Shown here: positions 53,244 to 60,858 of the stretch, in pieces
How the letters are laid out: each line of letters opens with the position of its first letter
Numbering within the stretch: position 1 is the first letter of the stretch
Assembly (NCBI GenBank): GCA_030148165.1
Contig: JASBTZ010000013.1
Span: forward strand, 1 to 64,000
Direction: 5' to 3'
From: Bacteroidota bacterium
Lineage (GTDB): Bacteria; Bacteroidota; Bacteroidia; Flavobacteriales_D; Crocinitomicaceae
DNA: 64,000 bases
Translations under genes and position numbers: made by a program
Notes under the pieces: generated by a model
Seen by the model: only the letters and a program-made list of their open reading frames with translations
Database searches by the model: none
Told to the model about the DNA's origin: nothing

Positions 53244-53262
53244 ACAAATAGCCGATATTTGT
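53244..53262. promoter_or_regulatory. Inverted repeat ACAAATA-GCCGA-TATTTGT upstream of the persulfide dioxygenase gene
   Basis: A perfect 7-bp inverted repeat with a 5-base centre lies 27 bases before the ATG at 53290. It may be an operator or a leader hairpin. No clear -7 box separates it from the start. Confidence 0.45.
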
Positions 53263-53289
53263 CCTATAGGAAATGAAAAAACCGATATT

Positions 53290-54690
53290 ATGATAGTAGA
53301 ACAATTATATACCAAATGTCTCGCGGAAGCAGCTTATTACATCGAAAGTGACGGTGAAGCGGCTGTTATAGATCCGCTTAGAGAGACAGAACCGTATTTG
53401 GAAATTGCTCGCAACAACGGTGCAGAGATCAAATACATTTTTGAAACGCACTTTCACGCAGATTTTGTTTCGGGTCACATTGACCTTTCTAAAAAGACAG
53501 GAGCTGCGATCGTCTACGGACCAACGGCGAATCCTGGTTTTGAAGCGATAACAGCAAAAGACAATCAAGAGTTTAAGATCGGTTCCGCGACCATTCGAGT
53601 AATACACACACCTGGTCACACTCAAGAGTCAACTACCTACTTGTTGATAGATGAAAATGGTAAAGAAACAGCACTTTTTACAGGAGACACTTTATTCTTA
53701 GGAGATGTTGGAAGACCGGACTTAGCTGTGAAAACAGATCTTTCTCAGGAAGATTTGGCAAAGATGCTTTTCGATTCTCTTCGCAATAGAATAATGAAAT
53801 TCGATGATGATATTATCATATATCCTGGCCATGGTGCTGGTTCTGCTTGTGGAAAAAATATGAGCTCAGAAACTATTGGTACGTTGGGAGAGCAAAAACA
53901 AACGAATTATGCCTTGCGAGCTGACATGACCAAAGAGGAATTTGTGAAAGAGGTAACAGAAGGAATTCTTCCTCCACCACAGTATTTCCCTAAAAATGCA
54001 GTCATGAATAAAATGGGATACGATTCTTTTGATGAAGTACTCAGTAAAGGCAGCAGAGCCTTGAGTCTGGATGAATTCAAAGAAGAAGTAAGCAATGGGG
54101 CATTAATTCTTGATGTTCGCAACCAAAATGACTTCGTTAAAGGATTTATTCCTAATTCACTCTTCATTGGTTTGAATGGAACATTCGCCATGTGGGTAGG
54201 TGCGCTGATTGAAGACATCAACCAACCAATCGTCTTAATTACACCAGAAGGAAAAGAAGAAGAGGCCGTAACAAGATTATCACGAGTGGGATATGACAAT
54301 GCTGTCGGTTATCTCGATGGCGGCGTAATGACCTGGGCAGAAGCGGGAGGAGAGCTTAATACGATCACTAATATTTCAGCTGCTGATCTAGCGGAGAAAC
54401 ATGGTGATGTGGAAGTAGTAGACGTGCGAAAACCTGGCGAATACGAATCAGAACATGTAGTAGATGCCATTCATTATCCATTGGATTACATGAATGACGA
54501 TCTAAACAAACTGGATAAAGACAAAACGTATAATGTACATTGTGCAGGGGGATACAGAAGTGTGATCGCTATCTCACTCCTTATGCAAAACGGGTACAAA
54601 CACCTCATCAATGTTCTGGGCGGCTTTGGTGCCATGAAGGAAACGAACATTCCTAAAACAAATTATGTTTGTCCAACGGAATTAAAATAA
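53290..54690 (+). CDS. Persulfide dioxygenase-like metallo-beta-lactamase fused to two rhodanese domains
   Basis: 466 residues. The N-terminal MBL domain (about 1-240) has 'ETHFHADFVSGH' (His54, His56, Asp58; the usual next His is Phe) and 'HTPGHTQES'. That fits the single-iron persulfide dioxygenase (ETHE1/Blh) subgroup. The first rhodanese domain (about 255-355) has no Cys in its loop ('ITPEGKEEEA'), so it is inactive. The second (about 365-460) has the active Cys418 in 'VHCAGGYRS'. The protein should oxidise glutathione- or other persulfide sulfur and move sulfur to a thiol. No sulfide:quinone reductase is nearby. A terminator follows. Confidence 0.93.
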   Translation: MIVEQLYTKCLAEAAYYIESDGEAAVIDPLRETEPYLEIARNNGAEIKYIFETHFHADFVSGHIDLSKKTGAAIVYGPTANPGFEAITAKDNQEFKIGSATIRVIHTPGHTQESTTYLLIDENGKETALFTGDTLFLGDVGRPDLAVKTDLSQEDLAKMLFDSLRNRIMKFDDDIIIYPGHGAGSACGKNMSSETIGTLGEQKQTNYALRADMTKEEFVKEVTEGILPPPQYFPKNAVMNKMGYDSFDEVLSKGSRALSLDEFKEEVSNGALILDVRNQNDFVKGFIPNSLFIGLNGTFAMWVGALIEDINQPIVLITPEGKEEEAVTRLSRVGYDNAVGYLDGGVMTWAEAGGELNTITNISAADLAEKHGDVEVVDVRKPGEYESEHVVDAIHYPLDYMNDDLNKLDKDKTYNVHCAGGYRSVIAISLLMQNGYKHLINVLGGFGAMKETNIPKTNYVCPTELK

Positions 54691-54709
54691 AGAATAACAA
54701 GTATTGAGC

Positions 54710-54738
54710 AAGCCGGTCCAATAACGGGTCGGCTTTTT
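54710..54738 (+). terminator. Rho-independent terminator after the persulfide dioxygenase gene
   Basis: A 10-bp stem AAGCCGGTCC / GGGTCGGCTT (two G-T wobbles) with a 6-base loop and a T tract. Confidence 0.82.
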
Positions 54739-54778
54739 CTTTTCAGAACAGTATTGTCATTTATATCGACCTTTCAAT

Positions 54779-54786
54779 TATTTTTG
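54779..54786 (+). promoter_or_regulatory. -7 promoter box with 4-base spacer to the glyS ATG
   Basis: TATTTTTG-CCAC-ATG, with an exact TAnnTTTG. A TTG lies 22 bases upstream, slightly beyond the best spacing. A leaderless transcript is predicted. Confidence 0.55.
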
Positions 54787-54790
54787 CCAC

Positions 54791-56329
54791 ATGGTACAAA
54801 AGGACGATAATCTAAAAGACATTATTTCGCATTCTAAGGAATACGGATTTGTCTTTCCTTCATCTGAAATATACGATGGGCTTGCTGCAACCTATGACTA
54901 TGGTCAGCTGGGTGTTGAACTCAAGAATAATATCAAAGAATACTGGTGGAAAGCAATGGTTCACATGCACGAAAACATTGTGGGCGTTGATTCCGCAATT
55001 TTCATGCATCCTACAACCTGGAAAGCTTCTGGTCACGTAGATGCTTTTAATGACCCACTCATTGACAATAAGGATTCCAAAAAAAGATATCGTGCCGATG
55101 TATTGTTAGAAGAATTTGTCGAAAAAATTCGCCAGAAGATTCAGAAGGAAGTAGAAAAAGGAAAAAAACGCTTCGGCGACGATTTTGATGAAGAGCAATT
55201 TCTCGCAACCAATCCTAATGTACTGCGAAATCAAAAGAAAATTGAAGAGACGGAAGAACGCATGAGAGCAGCACTGGAAAGTTCTGATCTAGAGGCTATC
55301 TATAATTTGATTGTTGATCTCGAGATAGTTTGTCCGGTATCCGGATCTAAGAACTGGACAGAAGTTCGACAGTTCAACCTCATGTTCTCAACCGAACTGG
55401 GCTCTGTGGCCGGAGATGCAGCGACCATATACCTGAGACCGGAAACGGCGCAGGGGATTTTCGTGAACTTTCTTAACGTTCAGAAAACAGGTCGCATGAA
55501 GATTCCTTTTGGAATTGCACAAATCGGAAAGGCTTTCAGAAATGAGATCGTTGCCCGTCAGTTTATATTCAGAATGCGTGAATTTGAACAAATGGAGATG
55601 CAATTCTTCGTTCGTCCCGGAGATGAAATGAAGTGGTATGATTACTGGAAAGAACAGCGTATTAATTGGCATAAAGCGCTCGGCCTTGGAGAAGATCGGT
55701 ATCGTTTTCACGATCATATGAAGCTTGCACATTACGCCAATGCTGCCTGCGATATAGAATATGATTTCCCAATGGGATTCAAGGAATTGGAAGGTATTCA
55801 TTCGCGGACAGATTTTGACTTAAAACAACACGAAGAGCATTCCGGGAAGAAGTTGCAATACTTCGATCCGGAATTGAATGAGAGCTACGTACCTTATGTT
55901 GTCGAAACTTCTATTGGATTGGATCGAATGTTCTTAGCCGTATTGAGCAGTTCATATAAAATGGAAGATCTGGGTGACGGTAAACAGCGAGCACTTCTTT
56001 CGATTCCTCCTGCTCTCGCTCCATATAAAGTTGCTATTATGCCTTTGACGAAAAAGGATGGGCTTCCGGAAAAAGCAAGAGAAATTATGGATGCCATGAA
56101 ATTGGACCTTAATTGTATTTATGATGAAAAGGGTGCAGCGGGTAGACGCTATAGAATCCAGGATGCAATGGGAACACCGTACTGTGTCATGGTCGATCAC
56201 CAAACATTGGAAGACAACACCGTAACCATCAGAGATAGAGATACGATGGAACAGGAACGTGTTAACGTTGACGATTTACATCAGATTATAGGAGACAAAG
56301 TAGCTATGCACAAACTGCTTACGTCTTAG
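54791..56329 (+). CDS. glyS: Glycyl-tRNA synthetase (alpha2 type)
   Basis: 512 residues of the class II, eukaryote/archaeal-like homodimeric GlyRS. It starts with 'ISHSKEYGFVFPSSEIYDGL'. Motif 2 is 'FRNEIVARQFIFRMREFEQMEMQFF', with 'LRPETAQGIFVNF' just before it. Motif 3 is near 'VVETSIGLDRMFLAVL', and the anticodon-binding domain begins at 'LAPYKVAIMPL'. The conserved N-terminus supports this ATG. Its 3' end overlaps a convergent small membrane gene by 11 bases. Confidence 0.97.
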   Translation: MVQKDDNLKDIISHSKEYGFVFPSSEIYDGLAATYDYGQLGVELKNNIKEYWWKAMVHMHENIVGVDSAIFMHPTTWKASGHVDAFNDPLIDNKDSKKRYRADVLLEEFVEKIRQKIQKEVEKGKKRFGDDFDEEQFLATNPNVLRNQKKIEETEERMRAALESSDLEAIYNLIVDLEIVCPVSGSKNWTEVRQFNLMFSTELGSVAGDAATIYLRPETAQGIFVNFLNVQKTGRMKIPFGIAQIGKAFRNEIVARQFIFRMREFEQMEMQFFVRPGDEMKWYDYWKEQRINWHKALGLGEDRYRFHDHMKLAHYANAACDIEYDFPMGFKELEGIHSRTDFDLKQHEEHSGKKLQYFDPELNESYVPYVVETSIGLDRMFLAVLSSSYKMEDLGDGKQRALLSIPPALAPYKVAIMPLTKKDGLPEKAREIMDAMKLDLNCIYDEKGAAGRRYRIQDAMGTPYCVMVDHQTLEDNTVTIRDRDTMEQERVNVDDLHQIIGDKVAMHKLLTS

Positions 56330-56555
56330 AATGCTTTCGCTGACGATACATTCCAACCAAAACTACAATTAAAAATACCCAGGGTGCACTGTGAAGGACC
56401 AGGTCAAACCAGTCCATTCCGGTCATTGTACGGCCTAACCACAGATTTTTAAACTGTTTCCAGATATGTGCATGTGGGTAAAAAGGAGCTAATCCCAACG
56501 TCAGACACAAAATAATTGCTAACTGGAGATGCTTATTCATCGATAATCTCTTCAT
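56319..56555 (-). CDS. Small two-helix membrane protein
   Basis: 78 residues, or 73 if translation starts at the second Met (56540). Two hydrophobic segments (about 9-25 and 53-71) flank a polar loop with 'HAHIWKQFKNLWLGRTMTGMDWFD'. The first 23 bases overlap the 3' end of the sterol desaturase-like gene, so the two are coupled. No family is recognised. The aromatic loop may pack against the hydroxylase, but this is inference. Confidence 0.7.
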   Translation of the reverse strand: MKRLSMNKHLQLAIILCLTLGLAPFYPHAHIWKQFKNLWLGRTMTGMDWFDLVLHSAPWVFLIVVLVGMYRQRKHSKT

Positions 56556-57447
56556 TTCCTTTTCTTCTTTCTTTAAAAGGTTGGACTATATGCTGGAAAA
56601 AACCTGTAGGATAATTCTCAATGTCCTCAAATCCGAGTTCAATGTCGCGGCCACTGGACGGTATGTAATTCGTGCCGAATAGATAATCCCAGACACTCAG
56701 CGTTATTCCAAAATTCATCCCATGTGGATGTGATTTCGGTAATTCTTTTGCGTGATGCCAGATGTGCATTTTAGGATTATTAAAAATATACTTCAATGGG
56801 CCATAGTCCCACCCTACATTAGCATGGTTTAAATGACCGATCGTCGTTGCGAAAAAGTAGATGTAAAAAGCCTGACGAATATCAAAATTAAAGAGGTATG
56901 CGATAAAGGTGAATTTGAATACCTGATAGACAACGGACTCCATGAAATGGAAACGCAAATGAGCTGCAAAACCCATTTCGGTAACAGAATGATGTACTTT
57001 GTGGAATTTCCAAAGGAATTTATTCCGATGTAGGATCACATGTACACACCATTGCACAAAATCGTAGAGTAGAAAGTACAGGACGAATTGTACCCAATGT
57101 GGTAAATGTGAAAGGTCGATCAAATGTTCCGCAGGCAATCCGATCAGAGCCATCAACTTTCCAAATAACAAAAAAGTCGTTTTGGATAACGCAGCAAACA
57201 CGATCAGACCGAATAAAAAGTAATTGAAGAACATGTAAAAGGTATCGATCCAGAAATCTCTGCGTATCAACGGTTGTTTCTTTCGCCATGGGAAGAATAT
57301 TTCCAGGCTATAAACGACAATGGAAACAACGATTAGGAAGTAGAATCCGTTCGGGAATTTGAAGGGATCGGTAATAGCTCCCCAGAGATAGTTCCAGTAT
57401 CCCGTATAGGTTTTCTCTATGAGCTCCAAGACCTCCTGCATCATCAA
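56533..57447 (-). CDS. Sterol desaturase / fatty acid hydroxylase superfamily membrane enzyme
   Basis: 304 residues with about four to five membrane segments. The di-iron histidine clusters are present: 'HVILH' (His136, His140), 'FHKVHHS' (149-153), 'HLNHAN' and 'HIWHHAKE' near 237. Bacterial members hydroxylate or desaturate lipids such as carotenoids, fatty acids or sphingolipids, and the substrate here is unknown. It lies 3 bases after a rhodanese gene and overlaps the small membrane gene downstream. Confidence 0.92.
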   Translation of the reverse strand: MMMQEVLELIEKTYTGYWNYLWGAITDPFKFPNGFYFLIVVSIVVYSLEIFFPWRKKQPLIRRDFWIDTFYMFFNYFLFGLIVFAALSKTTFLLFGKLMALIGLPAEHLIDLSHLPHWVQFVLYFLLYDFVQWCVHVILHRNKFLWKFHKVHHSVTEMGFAAHLRFHFMESVVYQVFKFTFIAYLFNFDIRQAFYIYFFATTIGHLNHANVGWDYGPLKYIFNNPKMHIWHHAKELPKSHPHGMNFGITLSVWDYLFGTNYIPSSGRDIELGFEDIENYPTGFFQHIVQPFKERRKGNEEIIDE

Positions 57448-57450
57448 CTT

Positions 57451-57744
57451 TTAATCCAGGTATTTGAGCATTTTTGTCCATGGACCACCATTGTATGCCT
57501 CAACTCCGGCAGCTTTTAATTGTCCTTTGGCAGCTCCTGAACGCATTCCGGATGCACATACAACAATCACGGGTACCCCGAGACTCTTAATTTGTTTAAT
57601 CTTGCCTGGAATTTCCCCAAGCGGAATGTTTTCAGATCCTGGTGCCGCACCTCCTGCGTATTCACCCGGATTTCTCACATCGATAATAACCGCTCCTTCA
57701 TTGAGCAGTTTCTTGTAGTCGGTTTTCTTGAAGAGTCCTAACAT
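57451..57744 (-). CDS. Single-domain rhodanese-like protein
   Basis: 97 residues. 'GAVIIDVRNPGEYAGGAAPGSENIPLGEI' is the rhodanese first half, and 'VVCASGMRSGAA' holds the active Cys63. It is cytoplasmic and GlpE/PspE-like, a sulfurtransferase of unknown acceptor. It is the first gene of a small operon with the desaturase-like gene. An exact -7 box TAGATTTG lies 18 bases upstream. Confidence 0.92.
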   Translation of the reverse strand: MLGLFKKTDYKKLLNEGAVIIDVRNPGEYAGGAAPGSENIPLGEIPGKIKQIKSLGVPVIVVCASGMRSGAAKGQLKAAGVEAYNGGPWTKMLKYLD

Positions 57745-57762
57745 AATGCGAATTAATTTCTA

Positions 57763-57770
57763 CAAATCTA
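57763..57770 (-). promoter_or_regulatory. -7 promoter box for the rhodanese-desaturase operon
   Basis: The reverse strand reads TAGATTTG, exact, 18 bases before the ATG at 57744. Confidence 0.55.
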
Positions 57771-57802
57771 ATGACAGAATAGCGGTAAATCTGTAACCAA
57801 AG

Positions 57803-58114
57803 TTACTCTTTCGTTTTTTGAAGGTAGACGCGATATCCAATCAGCGCTGGAATACCGAAAATAAATATCACTGCTGTAACCATGCCGCTTGTGGTCAAAT
57901 GAAAATCAATGATTGTTTCCATGTTTTCTTCCGAATGACCGATCCCTACAAAATAAGAAAGACTCAATGAATGAGGCTCGGTAACTTGTGTAGCACCAAC
58001 TTGATGGATTATTTCACCATCGAATAATTCGATCGGTATAAGAAATAATACCGCACTGATCACTATTGAAATAGCAATAGCATATGCGATTGATTGTTTT
58101 ATCTCAGGTTTCAC
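57803..58114 (-). CDS. Small two-helix membrane protein of unknown function
   Basis: The ORF-track ATG at 58159 shares bases with the start codon of the divergent glycosyltransferase and lies upstream of an exact -7 box (58133-58140). I therefore start at the GTG at 58114, giving 103 residues. Two membrane helices (about 8-27 and 73-93) flank a loop of about 45 residues ('HQVGATQVTEPHSLSLSYFVGIG'). No family is recognised. Confidence 0.65.
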   Translation of the reverse strand: MKPEIKQSIAYAIAISIVISAVLFLIPIELFDGEIIHQVGATQVTEPHSLSLSYFVGIGHSEENMETIIDFHLTTSGMVTAVIFIFGIPALIGYRVYLQKTKE

Positions 58115-58121
58115 CTTGTAA

Positions 58122-58152
58122 TTTGTATAGAACAAAGTTACTCTTATTTTTA
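58122..58152 (+). promoter_or_regulatory. -33/-7 promoter of the glycosyltransferase gene
   Basis: TTTG (58122-58125), 19 bases, TATTTTTA (58145-58152, one base off consensus). The ATG follows after 5 bases, so the mRNA may be leaderless. Confidence 0.55.
58133..58140 (-). promoter_or_regulatory. -7 promoter box for the small membrane protein
   Basis: The reverse strand reads TAACTTTG, exact, 18 bases before the GTG at 58114. It lies inside the divergent glycosyltransferase promoter. Confidence 0.55.
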
Positions 58153-58157
58153 CAGGC

Positions 58158-59264
58158 ATGAAGTCGAAACTTGGCTATTTATGTGGCTCCGTGAGCTGGG
58201 GTGGACTGGAAATGAATCACGTTCGAAATGCTAAATGGATGCAGGAGCGCGGATATCAGGTGTGTTTTCTTTGTGTGAATGATTCTCCGGTAGCAAAATA
58301 TGCAAACGAGCAAGGTGTTCCGACTCATTTCATTGAAAGACATAAGAAATACTATGATTTCAAAAAGGCTTCGAAACTGGCTGATTATTTACTTAAGAAT
58401 GAATACACACATGTGTTGATCAGGTCGAATGAGGACATGTCAATTACTGCTGCTGTAAAGCGCAAGCTAGGAAAAAAGATCTTCACGGCTTACTTTATGG
58501 AAATGCAACTAGGTGTCAAGAAGACCAACCTCTTTCACACCATTCGATACAGCTATATTGATCTTTGGTCTTGCCCTTTGAATTGGCTTGCAGAACAGGT
58601 TGAAACGATGACCAAATTTAAAAATCAACTGGTTGTCATTCCATCGGGAATAGATCGCTCATCCTTTAACATCTCCATCTCCCAAGAAGAAGCCAGAAAG
58701 TTACTCGACCTACCTTCCGGGAAAAGAATTTTTGGACTTATTGGCCGGTTTGATCCACAGAAGGGTCAACTTTTATTACTTGAAGCTACAGAACTTGCTA
58801 AGAATAAAGATTTTCATGTGGTTTTACTCGGTGAGCCAACTGTTAATGAAGGAAACGACTACTTTGAAGCCATGAAGGCGAAGATCGACTCAGAAGGACT
58901 AAATGGTCGTGTTTCTATTCGTCCATTCATGCAAGATGTTTCTCCTTTCTTTCGAGCTGTCGACTGGTTTGTGATGGCTACCAAGGCAGAAACCTTCGGT
59001 ATGGTGACAGTCGAATCCCTAGCTTGCGGCACGCCTGTATTAGGAAGTAATGCGGGTGGAACTCCGGAAATACTAACCGGAGGCGAAACCAAAGGAGGGG
59101 TACTTTTTGAAACACTCAATTCAAAAGATCTGGCAGCTAAGATTGATCAAATATGCCAGGAAGAATTGCAAATTCCCGAAAAACAGCTAATGGAAATGGC
59201 GAAAAAGTATGATCACCATAGGGTTTGCGAAATGGTCGAAAAGGCACTTCAGGTAACTGTTTGA
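58158..59264 (+). CDS. Glycosyltransferase family 4
   Basis: 368 residues of the GT-B fold. The N-terminal domain starts 'LGYLCGSVSWGGLEMNHVRNAKWM'. The C-terminal domain has 'GLIGRFDPQKGQLLLLEA' and the E-x7-E type motif 'KAETFGMVTVESLACGTPVLGSNAGGTPEIL'. The protein is cytoplasmic or membrane-peripheral, and its sugar donor and acceptor are unknown. It is probably in lipopolysaccharide or exopolysaccharide assembly. No polysaccharide cluster surrounds it. Confidence 0.93.
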   Translation: MKSKLGYLCGSVSWGGLEMNHVRNAKWMQERGYQVCFLCVNDSPVAKYANEQGVPTHFIERHKKYYDFKKASKLADYLLKNEYTHVLIRSNEDMSITAAVKRKLGKKIFTAYFMEMQLGVKKTNLFHTIRYSYIDLWSCPLNWLAEQVETMTKFKNQLVVIPSGIDRSSFNISISQEEARKLLDLPSGKRIFGLIGRFDPQKGQLLLLEATELAKNKDFHVVLLGEPTVNEGNDYFEAMKAKIDSEGLNGRVSIRPFMQDVSPFFRAVDWFVMATKAETFGMVTVESLACGTPVLGSNAGGTPEILTGGETKGGVLFETLNSKDLAAKIDQICQEELQIPEKQLMEMAKKYDHHRVCEMVEKALQVTV

Positions 59265-59307
59265 TAATCTTTTCAGTATAATGTCGTTAGATTAGCACGT
59301 ACTGCGG

Positions 59308-60858
59308 ATGAATCTGTACTCAAATAAACAAAAATGGAAGATCGTTCTTCTTGTCTTTGCCCTGCTTTTAGTAGGTGCATCGCTATTTGTGTCCAATGAG
59401 ATTGTATCAAAAGTAGCTCAACGCGAAAAGGATCGTGCACAGCAATGGGCCGGCGCTATTAAAAAGAAAATCGAGCTGGTGCGTCTCACGAATAACACCT
59501 TTTCGAAGCTTCGTGAAAACGAACGAAAGAAAATGGAAGTCTGGATCGATGCCACCAAGGAAGTATCGAAAGCAACAAGTCTGGATGTTCAGATGAGCTA
59601 TGAATTCCCCTTAAAGATCATAAGCGAAAACAAAGATATCCCCGTTATCGTCCTCGATGACGATCAACTCGTATCCGGTTTTAGAAATCTGGATTTTGAT
59701 ACAAGCGATTTAAGAACGGCATACCCGGATATATCCTCCAGGGAACTGACTCAGTTAATGGAAGACTCTCTGGTTGCCCTGGCTAATTCCTGGAGTAAAA
59801 AAAACCCTTCCTTCACCATTGAGATTTATGAAGGCTTATTCATGACCTATTACTACAACGATTCAAAAGAAATTGAGCGACTCGAAACGGAACGAGATTC
59901 TTTAATCCAGTCTTTCAATAACGATCTTATAAATAATGAGAGTCTGGTTCCGGTCTTACTGGTCGATTCTACATCGAAAGAGATCATCGGAACTAATGTA
60001 GCGGAATACAATGACCCGAAAAAGGTAGACCAGTATATCAGCGATATGTCTGCAGCCAATACTCCAATCATCATCGATTTTAAAAGTGGCCAAAAAAGCA
60101 TTTTGTACTACGATAATAGCCCGGAATTGAAACAATTACAGTATTTCCCTTATATCCAGTTTCTCTTGATCGGATTGTTTGCACTGATTGGGTACATCAT
60201 CTTCAGTACATATCGAAAGGCTGAACAAAATCAGGTTTGGGCAGGAATGGCAAAGGAAACTGCTCATCAACTCGGAACTCCTTTATCTTCCCTCATGGCT
60301 TGGATTCAGATGTTGGAGTCTCAGGATATCGACCCGATGGTAACTCAGGAAATGCACAAAGATGTTGACCGATTGAATAAAGTGACAGACCGCTTTTCCA
60401 AAATCGGTTCCGGTGCACAAATGGATTGTGATAATTTAAGTGAGACGGTTGATGGTGTTATGAGCTACTTAAGACCACGCATATCGGATAAGGTCGACGT
60501 ACTTACTGAAATTCCTATGAATGTTGTAGTGAAGCACAGTCGCTCTCTCTTGGAATGGGTAATCGAAAACATCTGTAAAAACGCCGTTGATGCAATGGAG
60601 GGTGAGGGAAAATTAAAGGTGTCCATTGTCAAAAATAGCGACTGGGTCCACATTGATATTACCGATAACGGTAAAGGAATTCCTTCGAATCAGTTTAAGA
60701 CCATCTTCGAGCCGGGTTATTCAACGAAAAAAAGAGGTTGGGGTCTTGGACTTTCTCTTGTAAAAAGAATCATTACCGAGTACCACAAAGGCAAAGTATT
60801 TGTGCTCGAATCACAGGTCAACGAGGGAACCACTTTCAGAATTAGTTTGCCCTTATAG
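59308..60858 (+). CDS. Orphan sensor histidine kinase with large periplasmic domain
   Basis: 516 residues. The first membrane helix is at about 10-30, and the second at about 278-300. They flank a periplasmic sensor of about 250 residues with charged helices ('KEIERLETERDSLIQSFNNDL'). There is no HAMP domain. The phosphoacceptor is His320 in 'AKETAHQLGTPLSSL'. The HATPase has 'ENICKNAVDAM' (N box), 'DNGKGIP' (G1) and 'GWGLGLSLVKRI' (G2). No response regulator is adjacent. The stop overlaps the convergent T9SS gene by 6 bases. Confidence 0.93.
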   Translation: MNLYSNKQKWKIVLLVFALLLVGASLFVSNEIVSKVAQREKDRAQQWAGAIKKKIELVRLTNNTFSKLRENERKKMEVWIDATKEVSKATSLDVQMSYEFPLKIISENKDIPVIVLDDDQLVSGFRNLDFDTSDLRTAYPDISSRELTQLMEDSLVALANSWSKKNPSFTIEIYEGLFMTYYYNDSKEIERLETERDSLIQSFNNDLINNESLVPVLLVDSTSKEIIGTNVAEYNDPKKVDQYISDMSAANTPIIIDFKSGQKSILYYDNSPELKQLQYFPYIQFLLIGLFALIGYIIFSTYRKAEQNQVWAGMAKETAHQLGTPLSSLMAWIQMLESQDIDPMVTQEMHKDVDRLNKVTDRFSKIGSGAQMDCDNLSETVDGVMSYLRPRISDKVDVLTEIPMNVVVKHSRSLLEWVIENICKNAVDAMEGEGKLKVSIVKNSDWVHIDITDNGKGIPSNQFKTIFEPGYSTKKRGWGLGLSLVKRIITEYHKGKVFVLESQVNEGTTFRISLPL

